From: Aphelocoma coerulescens
Lineage: Eukaryota > Chordata > Aves > Passeriformes > Corvidae
DNA: 64,000 nucleotides
NCBI RefSeq assembly: GCF_041296385.1
Contig: NC_091033.1
Location: forward strand, 12,666,001-12,730,000
Direction of reading: 5' to 3'
A program made the position numbers and the translations under genes. Under the pieces are notes generated by a model, which had not been told where the DNA came from, searched no databases, and saw nothing but the letters and a program-made list of their open reading frames with translations. Below are positions 1 through 14,504 of the stretch, piece after piece. Position 1 is the stretch's first letter; each line of letters starts with the position of its first letter.

Positions 1-695
1 AGTACAGCTGGAGCAAACAAATGCCATTTGTGCTCGTAAAGCCCTGGCCAGGGTCAGTTGTACCGCAGAGAATCAGTGGAGTTTCAGGAGGAGCTTCACC
101 CAGAGCTCATTCCATGGTGCTGTGAAGAGGAAAATCCCAAGTTTCCTAGAGCAGCAAGCCTGCAGTGAGTGCCACAGACTGCTTAAGTAAAGAGTGAATA
201 ATGTATAGGAATATATGTACGTATGTGTGTGTGCATGCAAAGGTCTTCAGGATTTAGCTGAGTGTTCACACATTCCCTAAGCCAATAACATCCGTTGTTA
301 TGGGAAATGAGGTAAGTGACAGAATTACTGTCCTTATGGCGGGCGACAGGCGAGGCCAGCGTTCCCATGCTGTAATTCCCCGCCCCAGTCACAGCCTCAA
401 CAACACCATGAGAGGGGCAGAACACGAACAAAGAGTACTCGGTTGTATTTGAAGACTTCCTCTAAAAACCGGTTGGGTTCGGATGAAACTCAAGTCGGAA
501 AACTGGAGTGAAATAAAAACCCCTGTGTCCTTAGCTAAGAGTTTGCCGCTGAGCGAGCCCGCCTGGGGTCCGTTCACTGTGCGGGAGGCCCGGGAGGCCC
601 GGGAGGCCCGGGAGGCCCGGGAGGCTTGGCTGCCGGGGGCCGCCCTCCGCCGCTGCTGCCCCGCGCCGCTGACCCCGCTCCCGCTTGTCCCGCAG
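1..695 (+). other. APCDD1L: APCDD1L upstream intron (partial)
   Basis: This stretch precedes the first recognisable APCDD1L exon and ends in a polypyrimidine-rich acceptor with AG at 694-695. The first 480 bases are AT-rich with no recognisable coding signal. From about 540 the DNA becomes very GC- and CpG-rich and contains a 9-bp tandem repeat at 583-627. No leucine-rich signal-peptide exon with a suitable donor is visible, so exon 1 is inferred to lie upstream of the window. Confidence 0.7.
583..627. repeat. 9-bp GC-rich tandem repeat
   Basis: Four exact copies of GGGAGGCCC run from 583 to 618, followed by a fifth diverged copy to 627. The array sits about 70 bases upstream of the APCDD1L exon at 696, on the intronic side of its acceptor. 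Confidence 0.95.
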
Positions 696-807
696 CCTGC
701 GCGGCCGCGGAGCCGCGGTGCCGCCAGCAGCTGCGCCACCTGCAGGACAGCGCCGGGATCGCCGCGCGGCTGCCGCCCCGCCTGGAGGGGCGCTGGGTCT
801 CCACCGG
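696..807 (+). CDS. APCDD1L: APCDD1L coding exon, N-terminal part of first APCDDC domain
   Basis: The acceptor is a pyrimidine-rich run ending CGCAG at 691-695 and the donor is GTAAGG at 808. The exon starts with two bases completing a codon, then 36 codons, then two bases of a glycine codon. The translation contains a CRQQLRHL segment and ends PPRLEGRWVSTG, matching the conserved start of the first APCDDC domain. It is strongly GC-rich. It is probably exon 2, with the signal-peptide exon upstream of the window. Confidence 0.9.
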
Positions 808-2017
<1,210 letters not shown>

Positions 2018-2320
2018 TGAAGTGGCACCTGCAGCACTTGGCCCCCGCAGTGCTAAGGACACGCGGGTGAGGCCGTGCAGGGCTGCGGGGGTGGGACCCC
2101 AGGTGCTCCATGGCATGTGGGGTTCATCCTCTGCCTTCCCGAGAGAACAGGACCAAGGTGAAAGCTCAGCAAAACCAACATGGGAAACAAGCCTGCACTG
2201 ACAGGGGCCTGGAGTTAACAGCTTTTGTTTGGCTGTGTTTTCCTAGGAGATGCAGTTCCCCTGTTTTGCACAACCAAAGTCAGTGAAGGCTTCAGGCTGC
2301 CCATTGTTAGAGCCTGTGTG

Positions 2321-2368
2321 CTCTGCCCTTCATCTGCTCTGCCCTTCATCTGCTCTGCCCTTCATCTG
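2321..2368. repeat. 16-bp tandem repeat, three exact copies
   Basis: The unit CTCTGCCCTTCATCTG occurs three times in a row without mismatch inside an APCDD1L intron. The absence of divergence suggests a recent expansion and likely length polymorphism. Confidence 0.97.
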
Positions 2369-4183
2369 CCTGCACTCTCTCTGCTCTTTGGGGTGTGCTC
2401 CAGGCTGAGGGGAACAAGGGATCTCTTCGGTCCTTGGTGTAATGCCAGTAGCACAGGAACTTGCCCCCAATACAATGATGTTATTACACAGAAATCAAAC
2501 TTCCATTTTGACATAAAACTGAGCAGCAGACTTAGTTGCCTCTTATTCTATTTTATTTTATGTTATATAGCAGCTTAGTTTATTCCCAGGAAAGCACCTT
2601 TCCATCCAAACCAAAGCTGATCAAATCAGAAGTGGTGGAGCAGTGAGATGGGGTGAAAAAAACACTCTGAACTTTGCCAGATTGAAAGGAAATAAATGAG
2701 AAAAAAAAATTTGGGGGCAACATTTCCCCACACCTCGAACTACACCAACTGAACTCTGAAAAACACAGAGCAACACCCCTCTCCCTCTCGAAAGTAACAT
2801 TCTCAAATTGGTTAAACTTGTGTTATCTTGGGCCAAAACCATATATATGAGCAAAACCAGATGGTAAACATAAACACTTTTAAAAGTTAATTTAAAACCA
2901 AACCTAAAGATACTGAAATTCACTCTCTGAATGCAGCCCTGTAATTAATCAGCCAACAGCTCTCCAATGGACCCGCATATGATGTCACCACTTGGCGATA
3001 ATTAGAAGCTGCCATACATTAGAAATAACTTCACACGACTGGTTTAAGCAAGTAAGAGTTTTGGCTCCATGTCCATAGTGATAATTTTATTGGGAACAGG
3101 ATTTTTTTTTCTTTTCTTTTTTGAAAAAAAAAAAAACATTTTCTGTGAACTGACATCCATTTGCCTGTGCTGGTGAGTTACACAGCTATGTCAGGAATTC
3201 TTTTTCAACTCTCTTTATGAAAATATCACTCTTTTTCCCTTAAATTTATATCTGTTTTAAAGAAACCCATTCTTCCCAAATTACCTTTCATTATCAAAGA
3301 ATTTCCTGCCTAAGGAGAGCATATATATTTGCCAACTTCTGGGATTATTTAGCCATAATGTACTGTGTACTGTCAGCACTCATTACTGTGACAGTAGCAG
3401 TAAAGCAAGCTGAAAATGACTAAATTACAGTAGACTCCAATCAACTTGCATGTAAATTACCCACCCTACAGTTAACTACTGAGTTATTTAACCTTCTTGC
3501 CTATGACAGTTCAGTAAAGATTAGCTCGTGTTCTAGAAAATTATATAATGTTCCAACCCTGCTTATTTAAAAATAAATCAGTTGTGATATATGAAGTATA
3601 AGAAAAATTTCCAAGCTACACAAAACCCCTGCTGGCACCGGATCAGGGGCAGGACTGGTTTGACTCAGAGCTCTCCACCAGCAGGGAAGCGAAGGTCACG
3701 GCCTCTTTCTGCAGAGGGTCCCTTTCTTCTCCCGTTCTGGCTGCTGGAAAAACCCCACGGCCCCCTCCCTCCCCTCCCGGCTCATCCCGGTCCTCCCCCG
3801 AATCCCTGGATGTGGGAACACGGGCGGGAACGGGGCGAGGGGGAGGCAGAGCATCTTGGGCTGTCCTGGAGAGGCTGCAGCCCCAGGAGCTCGCCACGGC
3901 CAGGCGTCACAGCCTCCTTCCTTCCCAAAAACTGCGGCGTTGTTCTGTCCTGACACCGCCCAGCACCTGCATCCTCACCCAGCTCGCCATGGAGAACTGA
4001 TGGGGGAACAACCTGGATGTGCCGAGGGAGCGCTCCCTGCCCTGGCAGCGGCTCTGCCCTTGCCCCGGCCTCCTCCCTCGGCCTGTCCTCAGCAGCCCCA
4101 GCACGGGGCGGCCGCAGGGCACAGCCCTGTGTCCTTCAGCTACCAGAATAGCAAAGAGCAGGGCAGCGCTTTATCTCCCTTAA

Positions 4184-5122
<939 letters not shown>

Positions 5123-5605
5123 TTATCTCTTCAGGTACAGTGCAGAATTCAGATAAATCTTGGTGCTAGCGTGATTTTTATACCCTTCAAATGAGCACAT
5201 CTGGAATCAGTTTTACTCAGATTTGGAAACACTTTTTAAAAACACCCAATAGTGAATGAAGCCAAGGAGATATGCCTGACTCCACACTGTTTGTCCTTTG
5301 GCTTTATTGCCTAATCTCCGCTCTTTGCGTGCAAATTTAATGTAGTGACACGGATGCGCTGCACATTGCAACAGATAATTTAGCAACATGAGGGGGGAAA
5401 AAAGTGACATCAATTAAAATTGCTGCTTTGAGCTTTTGACATTGCTAAGATTTAATCAAGAGCTTGATTCAGATGTAATTCAAACATCCGAAGTGTTGGC
5501 TGCTGAGTTTCTTTGAGGTTAAGTTCCCTCCCATCACACTCCTTTTTGCTGTTCATGCAAATTTAATCTGCAGAATCAGTCAGCAATAAACAGTCAGCAA
5601 GCGTT
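5123..5605 (+). other. APCDD1L: APCDD1L 3' UTR (predicted)
   Basis: AT-rich sequence after the stop codon, reaching a canonical AATAAA at 5585-5590. The 12-mer TGCAAATTTAAT occurs twice (5330-5341 and 5556-5567). The extent is inferred from the first good poly(A) signal; a longer isoform is possible. Confidence 0.5.
5585..5590 (+). terminator. APCDD1L: Candidate APCDD1L poly(A) signal
   Basis: AATAAA lies 463 bases after the APCDD1L stop codon, flanked on both sides by the direct repeat CAGTCAGCAA. Cleavage would be expected at roughly 5600-5620. Confidence 0.5.
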
Positions 5606-7333
5606 ATTGAGAAGGGCAAAGTTCACATGCCTCTTGCAGTTTACAGATATTTTCTGCACTTTGCCTGTGTATGTCACACACAGGGACCCACAGTCTTGCA
5701 CTTGGAGATGCCCGGAACAGCCCTCACAGAGGGCTCGATTGTTCCACCTGACCCTGGGCATAGATTACAGTAGATGGAAAACACTTCTGTGCACAACAGC
5801 TCCAAGCCCCAGCATTCCCTGGCTGCAGCATTGCATCCCTGCTGTGTTATCCCAGCTCTCCAGTGCAGTGCTGGCATGGCTGTGGGACATCAGCAGTGTC
5901 CCTGTGTCACTGCTGCCGTGCCCGGCACAGGCACCATCACCATGCGCCGTGTGAAGGGAAAGATCCCTCACCAGCCTTCTTAGGCCATGTATTTTCACTG
6001 CTTCCTTTTCAGTTACTGGCACAGCAGTTGTTAGTCCAGCTCTCCTCTCAAAGTGTCACTTCCAGGCTCATTCCTGTACAGATGTTTTATAAATCTGCCT
6101 CTGGTGAACAATGAGCTGAAGAGATGCTCAGATCAGACAGCACAGTCAGGTCAAACTGATTCCTACTGACAAGAAGGACAAACTAAGAAATTATATTCCC
6201 TGTCTGCTGCAGCTAAGCATCATGTAACTTCCTTGAGAAGCCCTTCTCCAGCAGCTAAATCCTCTCCAAATAAGCCTATATATCTTACCCACAAAGGATA
6301 TTTTGTTAAAGCAGCTATGCAATAGCCACCTTCTTAATGCTGTATTTACGAACTTGCAGCTTGTACTTAGATAAATTATGGGGGTTATAACATAAAAATA
6401 CTTGGGGGGGGGGATCTGTACATTAATAATTCAAATGAGATGCTTATTAAATGCATTACAGTTGCGACATAAATGTTGTCAGCATGTTCACATGTTCCAG
6501 GCATGACCCAATCTTAGTCACGCACACGAACAGTTCTACTCCAAAGGTGATACACAAAGGGGCTGGGCTTGGCTGCCTTGCCTTGGTTCCCTTCCCAATC
6601 CATGGAGGAGACTTCAGCAGGCAAATCTGATTTCCAGTCGTGTTGGTTGTGCTTTGTTCCCTGCTGCTGCACAGAGATCCATGGGCAACTGGAAGTGATC
6701 TCGGAGAAGATGGTGTCTCCTTGGGGTGTTCCCATTAGGATGCAAGTCCTGGGCAGCACAGCTGCACCTCCTGTCAGCCACACACTGGCAGAACTTTTCC
6801 TTTCCCATCACTGTGCTCGAGTGGCCCTGACTCCCCTCAGCACAGGTACCTGTTCTGCCAGACACACATGCCTGTGGCAGGAATAGGCAACAGCCTTGTG
6901 CTGCCTTTGGAGAGCGGGTGGAGGAGGAGGAAGGCAATTCCTGCCCTACATTTACCCCCATGAATCAGATTTGTGTGCAGATACTTTTCTTTCATTTACA
7001 TGGCAAGGAAACGGATTAAACTTAACAAGTGTTCAGGTCCTGCAAGGTGTAAAAGCTCTTACAAGGCCACAGATCCTTTCCAGGTGGGGATGGGATTAAC
7101 ATGATGTGAGACACCATCACACACTTATGCAACGTTAGCAACAAGGCCTTGGGAAAGCTGCCCTGCAGCAGCTCAGGCACCACTGGCTCCAGCAGCACCA
7201 GAGCCCCACTGCTCTGCTGGCTGAACTTGCCTGTGAAACCTCATCAGGAGCCTCCTTGTCCTCTTCCTCCTCTAAGGATACCTCTGAGAGGAAAAAAAGC
7301 CATGAAAGAGCTATTTGCATAAATATCATAACT

Positions 7334-7339
7334 TTTATT
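7334..7339 (-). terminator. VAPB: Candidate distal VAPB poly(A) signal
   Basis: AATAAA on the minus strand with a T-rich stretch downstream. If used, the VAPB 3' UTR would be about 8.2 kb, comparable with the long human transcript. This is one of several candidates. Confidence 0.25.
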
Positions 7340-9350
7340 GTTCTGTTCACAGTTTTTGAAGACACATTCCTAAATTACACAGTTATTCTCTCTTAAGAAT
7401 TTGTGCCTTTTTCCAATTTGAATTTGCCTGGCTTTGACTGCCAGTCGGTGATTCTTGTGATGCTTTTTAAGATCAGAGAGCTGCAGTGTGCAGTATTTTC
7501 TGCCTGGGAAGGTACTTGTGCACTGTAATCAAGACAGTCTCAGTTTTGGTAGAAATCTCAGCCAACTGAGTTTTCTCTCACCATCTCTAAGGCATTTTCA
7601 CACTCCATGAGTATTTTCTGAATCTTTTTTTTTTTTGCATCCATTTCAATTACTCAGCTTCTCTTGTAGAATGTAAATATCCAAATTGCATCCAAAATTC
7701 CCAGCTCTCCCAGCTGAGACATACAGGAGGATAATCACTTACAGCTAACAGTAATTAAAAACAAGAACACATTCGTATTCATTAGGCTTTTACCCTGGGA
7801 CTGCACTGGGAATGTACATGGAGCTGTTACTCATTCTGGTCCTGGCTATGGATATTTTTGTTATGTTTTGTCAGTAGTAATTTTGTATCTGTTTTCCTCA
7901 GTGATCTGGAACCACTGAATCTGTCAGGTCCCTGCTGAACCCTTCTCTGGGCATCCCCATTTCATTGTGGTTCTCTTTGAACTTCAGCAGTGTGTGATTG
8001 CCAGGGAACATGGAGCTTTGCAGGGCCCTGACAGACCCAGCTCACTCTCAAAAGACAGAATGAAAGGACTTACACCAAGCTCCATCAGGAACCTCCATCT
8101 CCTTTTCCATCCCCTTCTGGGGTGTCCCACTGTCCTGACCCACTGACCACCCCCAGCAGCAGCTCAGACACAGCCCCAGGCTCCTTCATTGCAAACACTG
8201 ATCAAGGTTTCTGGGCCTACTGAATTAAAAACTGTTAATTTTAAATCCTGAGCATTGCTAAGGAATGACATCACCTTTCCAGTTCTCTTACATCATCACT
8301 AGGTTTTACCTCCTGCATATATTTATTAACAGTTCTTATCCTCTCCAGATTTCCTCTGAACTTCAGCTCCTCACCACCCTCTCTGAGCACTCCAACCCAT
8401 GTTTTTCTGTGGCTTGTGCTTTCCTTATTTTCTAAACTTCCTAACTCCCTTTTTGAATGGATTGCTGTCTGCTTCCCTTTTTCTTATTTGTTTTATATTA
8501 CTTTCCATCTAATTTTTCCCTTCATTTCATCAGAGAAGCAGGATGGGCAGTTAGCCAAAGTTGTCCCCCTTCTCAATTGCAAAATTATTAGTTTTTTGGC
8601 CCTTTAATACCTTTCACTTAGAAAACTGTCAGTTTTACTTCAGTTTTTCATCTAATTTCCTCTCCGCTCCCAGATCTGATATGAAATTTGCTCAACTATG
8701 CCCTTTTGAAGCACCAATTACGTTTATTAGCAGCTCACATGGCTGTATGCTGAGCTCCACTGCAATCAGGATCCTAACCTCAGTTCTGCCATTCATTTAT
8801 CTTTATCTGGTGTAAACAAGACAGACCCAAATAACTTCACCTTTCATGTCTAACACTGCATCTGAAAAACAGGTCTAGGAACAGACCAGGAGCTTTAATC
8901 CTGACTACTGGGTTGCTTTCTACTACAAAACAAATAAATGCCTTTTTACTGTCCCTGTGAAGAAAATCCAAGTCAATGTGGGCTGGAAGTTGATGGTAAC
9001 AGGCACACGTGTCTTAGTAAACTCTGCCACATTCACTTCTTTTAGAATACTTTTTTAAAAGATTAATCATTTTTTAACAACTCCAAAAAGCAAAAATAAA
9101 ATAATTTCTGAAGTCTCAAATAATTTTCTGGCTTTCTGCACTGAGTCTGATCCTTCAGTACCTTCTTTAATATCAGAAGCTCCTCAGACAAGCTGCCTTT
9201 CCAATTTTCTGCTTCTTTAGCAGGTGCAGAAGTTTAAAGCATGAGCCAAGTCTGCCAGACAAACACATTCCTGGGTCTGACACAGGGCTCAATTAACAGT
9301 AACTTATTTTTCCAATTAACCACCTTCATGGCTCCCTGTTTAAAATACCT

Positions 9351-9372
9351 TAGAATGCATTTATGCATTCTA
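9351..9372. promoter_or_regulatory. Palindromic double ATGCAT (POU-dimer-like site)
   Basis: A perfect inverted repeat, TAGAATGCAT - TT - ATGCATTCTA. The core ATGCAT-N2-ATGCAT has the form of a POU-family homodimer (MORE-type) element with two spacer bases. The palindrome is directly visible; binding is inference. Confidence 0.4.
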
Positions 9373-12300
9373 GATTTCCCAAATAAAATGAAACAAAAAA
9401 AATCGGAAGCACTTTTGGATACATTAACAGCATCGTGCTACTGCTTTGTTTGAGAAACAATCCCCCTGGAATATAAAAGCCTGTCGAACACCATAAATAA
9501 ATCCACTGCACTGGAACAGCAGGAGGAAGCTGGAGACAGAAAGGAGATGGGTGACAAGACTTGTTGCTCCAAACTCTACAGAGTGAAGAGGAAGAAAAAA
9601 CAATGAGGAAGCAGAAGGTGAGTGGCTGTGTGGGATGGGAAAAGGCATCCAGCAGCAGTCAGATGTCCATGCCAAGGGAGAGCCCTGCCAGGCAGCCCGG
9701 AGCAGCCAGGGCTCCCTGGGCCAAAGGCTGGGACAGGCAAGCAGGGAAAAGCAAGCCTGGAAGGGTGATGGGAAGAAAGAGACCCAGATGGAAAACAGGC
9801 AGCAGGGAAGAAAAGCCATTCAAAGACGCTCGGCTGAACATGGGTTTGTTTGCCAAGGAGCAGGGAAGGAACAAGGATGACTTGGCCTGGACCAAAGCGC
9901 TGAGGGAGGGAACAGAGCGAGATTTGACAGCTCAGGCAGAACAGAGCAGGAGGGAGGTTGGGCAGCAGAGTCTCCAGCCCCCACAGGAACACTCCTTTGG
10001 GCTCAGCACTGAGGCAGAGATTCCTGGCTCCAGTCACACTTGTGTGTGGCCTCCCAGTGAAACGTGGAAACAGAAATTGCTGCTTCAGCTCCGAGTTCCT
10101 CCCCACCACATTGGGAGCTCGGGTCAAGAACAGGGATCCATACATGGAACACAAAGAATTCCCCCCTGACACACACATGGGTTACACCCAACACCAGGCT
10201 GCTGCATTTAATTTCAACTTTTAAAAACCTATTTATACATAACTTAAGAGAACTTAGGATTCTCCAGGTCCGGGCATACAAAGCCGGGCAGTTTTGGACA
10301 ATCTCTGAGCAGCTTCAGCTCACTTTCTGATCACTGAAATGATCAGACACTGCAATGTACTCCCCAAACTCACAGTGCACAAACCTGGTTCTGCCATTTC
10401 CTAACTCCTGAGTGCTTGACTCTGTACAGCCTTAATAAAGGTCTTTTAAAAGTAGCTCTCTGTGGGTAATTGTGTGTGGGACATTTGCCAACCCAAACAT
10501 GAGGGAGTTCAAGAGGCTTTTCTAATCTTGTGAGTTTATCCACTAAAGAAAAAGATTTGATTAAAAAAATGAAGTACAGCTAAACTGGGAACAATACTTT
10601 ACTACAGGCTGTTCTTCATAGGCACTTCGAAATCCTGAAAGAAACCCCCACAAAATTAGGAACTTATTAAATCAGAATGAAATGTACCAATGCAGAAACA
10701 TAAACAGAAATGCCAGATGTATAATGTCAACTTATAATACACAGCTTCAATTAATTCTTCTTAATTCATTTGTTTTCTTAACTTCTTTTGTTTTGCTCTC
10801 TGGAAAAGGCCATTTTCTAATGACAGATCACAGGAGGAAAGATCCAAAGTTCAAGTTTACTCCAAGGAAAAGCAGTCTCGTTTCTGTGCTCACAGACCTC
10901 ACGTCCATTTTGCACTTTTCACTCTCGCAGAGGCTTCAGGACAAACTCAGGCCTGCACTGGGAGGCAAAGAAGTTTACTAAAGGTTTCAAAAACTTTTAC
11001 TCTTCAAGTACAAACGTGAAATTAGTTCTTTAACAGGAACTGAAGCCACAGGAAATGGCAGAGTGAATGACAGGCACACAGTCACTTTGCAAGTGTGCAG
11101 GTGTGTGCTCATTAGAGTATCACGTGCAAGATCCCTGGCTGGCTCTACTTGTGTTATTTAAAAATAATCTTCATTTATCCAGTAAAAAAAAAATCAACCC
11201 ATTAAAGAAACAAACAAATTTTATAGTTAGGCAGATTTGAGCAGTGGAAATACAATTACTTTGTTCTCTGAAGCTCATCTTCTGTATTACTGTTTCTGAC
11301 TCAAAAACCAAAATCCCAAACACTTCCACTGAAATTCACTCACCACCTGTCACCTTTCAACTTGCTCACTTGAGGACCTGGGCCCTGGATGCTCTGCCCT
11401 GGATGCTCCTCCATTCCCAGCCCATGGCCCAGTGACTCTCCAGGCCCTGTGCAGCACCAGTGTAGCTGTGACCCAGCCACAACAAACAGGAGCTTCAGAG
11501 TGTTGGTTTACACGGGCTTTAATTTCAAACAGGGATTTTTGGTGGTGCTTTTTTCCTCACTTACTTTATATAGAAAACAGAACTCAGGATGTGGAATTTC
11601 AGGACATCACATAGGGCAAGAGAAATCTAGTTTCAAACTGAAGAGCACAGCAGTGAAGCCACTACTGCACCTGAAAATTAAGGATATTCCACTGAAGAGA
11701 CAGGAAGTGCCATTTTCTGAAGAAAAGGGATGACAGTTTTCTGCCACTGGGCAATGCAAGATCAAGTATGTCAAGTCATAAATGATCCATTCCTTGTGCA
11801 CACCACGATGTAAAATTGCTGACAAGAATTGCAAGTTCACATGTGCAGCAGATACAAACCCTTCATAGTTTATTGATGAAAAGAAATTCTAGTGAATTGC
11901 AAAGTGAAGTTCCAACTTTATCCCACTAACAGCATTTCAGGAGGAAAAAGTAACACCACCACTGAGCTTTACAATCCTGTATTTTTAGAAAATGACATTA
12001 TGGTACATCAATCCCCCTCAACATAACAACATGACATGATCTTGCTCTTCAGCCCCCAGGCTACTCCCCAGTAACCTGAGCTGGTCCTGGCTTGCACATG
12101 CAGCTGCTCCAGCTGTGCATTCCCAGCTGACAACTGCCAATGCACAGCAATAGTTATGTTCATTCATGCACTGACTATTTGCTTTAAGATGTGGAGAACT
12201 ACATAAAAATAGAAGAAACCATTTTCCATTCATTTCCCAGCACTAGGCTTCAAGACATTTCAGGTATCTGTTTATCCCAAATTCGCCCAAGGAGTGCACC

Positions 12301-14498
12301 AAGCAGCCTCTACTGGGTGTTACAAAAATCAACAATAAATGTGCAAGTGGTCATCTTAAAGTAACAGCAAGGACAATAATTAGATTAGTAATAACTTGAT
12401 TTCTACTACCATGAATCAATCACAGGTTTCTAATATCTGATGTTGTGTGAGGACCCCAGACAATAATCTTATTTAGAAACTACATTTTGTGCACAACTTC
12501 CTAAGATGTACAATGTCCTTCAGAATAATTCACTTTCTGTGAATACTTCATGAGAACATTTGCTCTTGTGTTGCCATGGAAGGAACAACTTACAAGAAGA
12601 GTCAGGTGGCTTAAGAATACCCATCCAATCTATATTTGCCCTCTAGCTATAAACTGGCCTTTTAGGAACCCTGGAAGAAAAAAAATCCTTAAGATGTCTC
12701 TCTACTGCCTATGAAAGAAGGGTTTGGTCAAACAGGGAGTGAGGATTCCCCTGATCAGTTGCTTTATTTTAAGCTCAGCAAAGCAAAGCATTACCCAGAC
12801 AACTCAGGGCTACTGTGTTCAGGCTCTTGTCAAAAATGGTGAGGGAAGACCTCAGGATTTTGTTAAATTCCAAAATACAAGCAGTTCATTTAAGAGTCTT
12901 GTTCAGGACTGGTGTGGGTCAGCTCAGCTGCAGGCTACAGATGTTACCAACCCTGAAATCCTCTCCTGGTCTCCTTGATCACGTGTTTGAAGGGAATCTG
13001 GAAAAGCATGAGAGGGTTTTCTGAGACCTCTTTATGATCCTGGAGTGCAAACACCAGGAACAACTTTGCTCATGAACGATTTACAGTTCCAGGCTGGCAC
13101 AGATCACCAAAAAGTGACTGCTGAGCACTGGGGGAGGACAGAGTTGCTGCTGGCTTTGCCCTGGGCCAGCAAAGGCAGCTGTGGTAGCTTACACCGGGTG
13201 TAAAACCAGCCTAGAACATTACTCCAGATATACTCATGGAGACTAGCTTAAAGCTTCAATCCTCCCCCTTTATCCTGCAAAGACAGTGACTTTTTGTTGA
13301 AAACCAACCTTTTTTAGGCTGTTTTTAAGCAGAACAAAGGACTCTCAAAAAGGCGCTTTTTTTTTTTTTAAAGTGGATCAGGAATTCTGGTTAAGAGAAG
13401 AAGATATTTACAGCCACTTAAAAAAACCTACTTCTTATGTCAGTCTCCCTTCAGCAGAAGTTTTCTCAAATACATTCTTCAAAGCCATGAAAACTAATTT
13501 TGCAGTATCACTCACAACCTCGGCTTTCTGAAAAGAATGCTTCATTAGAAAGTTTTCTTCAGCTTCTACTGCCCAGGAAGTATCTTTGTGACCAATTCTG
13601 CCCAATTTGTCCCAAAAACTCCTGGATTTGTCCTTTCCAGCTCATCTGCCACCTGCCCTGCCCTTTGCAGCCGGGCTGCAGTGGCTCTGTCCCTTCCCTC
13701 TGAGCAGACAAGGCACCAGCACTTTAAAATGCTAAAAAATACACCTCTCCTTTCTATTGAATCTCCTAGAAATACTTCCAGATTCATGTTCATAAGCTGA
13801 ACACACCAGTTATGGGGTTTTTTTCCCCACCTATTTTCTTATTAAGCCTCAAATAAAATTTCACTTATTAGCACTTGCAAAGGAGGAAACCCTTGAGACA
13901 CAAGTGGGACAAACATAAAGGTCAAGGAGTGCAGCAGGCAGGCTGCAGCCCCAACAGCTTTCTCACAGATCCCAGGATTATGGAAGGAATGAATGAAGTC
14001 ATTTTTAAAAGATAGCTTCAACTTGTAATATGCTACAAAAAATTTTGTCACTGAAGGTTTCTGGGTCTACCATTTAAGAATAGATGTGAATTTACCTGCT
14101 CAAAAATGATTTCATCTACTGAATCTGTCATGTTAAAACACTCTGAGTTTATTTATACACCTTGTGGTAAAAGGAAGCCTGGACACAAAATTACCTTCAC
14201 CTTACTCTGAAGGTGCTGTCAAGTGTCTGAACTCCTGAACTAACCTGGAAAATGGGATGTTACCTTATACCTCAGCAGTAACACGTTTACTCTGAACAAC
14301 CTGTGTGTGTCAGGCTCATGATGGGGTGGCTTGGTTTGATTTTAGAATTAGTCTGGAAAAAAAGAAATTCACCCTGAAATACAACTGCAAGTTTCCTTAT
14401 ACAATGAACAAAGCTGACAAGAGAACACTCTTTCCCTCCCCACCTCTAAAACTGTGAGAACAGGACAAAAGTAACAAAGGAAACATTAATTTGGGGGC

Positions 14499-14504
14499 TT
14501 TATT
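14499..14504 (-). terminator. VAPB: Candidate proximal VAPB poly(A) signal
   Basis: AATAAA on the minus strand about 1.06 kb after the VAPB stop codon, with a GT/T-rich stretch downstream. Another minus-strand AATAAA lies at 14958-14963. Either could end a short VAPB transcript. Confidence 0.35.

Noticed and set aside
300..317. ATG-GGA-AAT-GAG followed by a consensus donor GTAAGT, as a possible APCDD1L first exon
   Set aside because: It encodes no signal peptide and GAG leaves the wrong phase: the exon at 696 needs one leftover base, whereas this junction leaves none. Treated as a cryptic donor.
7232..7283. Exon-like acidic segment on the minus strand (LEEEEDKEAPDE) after a CCTCTCAG acceptor
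   Set aside because: The only possible donor nearby is a GC-type site and no gene with this sequence is expected in the locus; most likely chance.
9561..10178. Overlapping frames of about 200 codons on both strands
   Set aside because: Neither translation resembles a known family. Long frames on both strands of the same GC-richer patch are usually compositional. Kept only as a weak transcript hypothesis.
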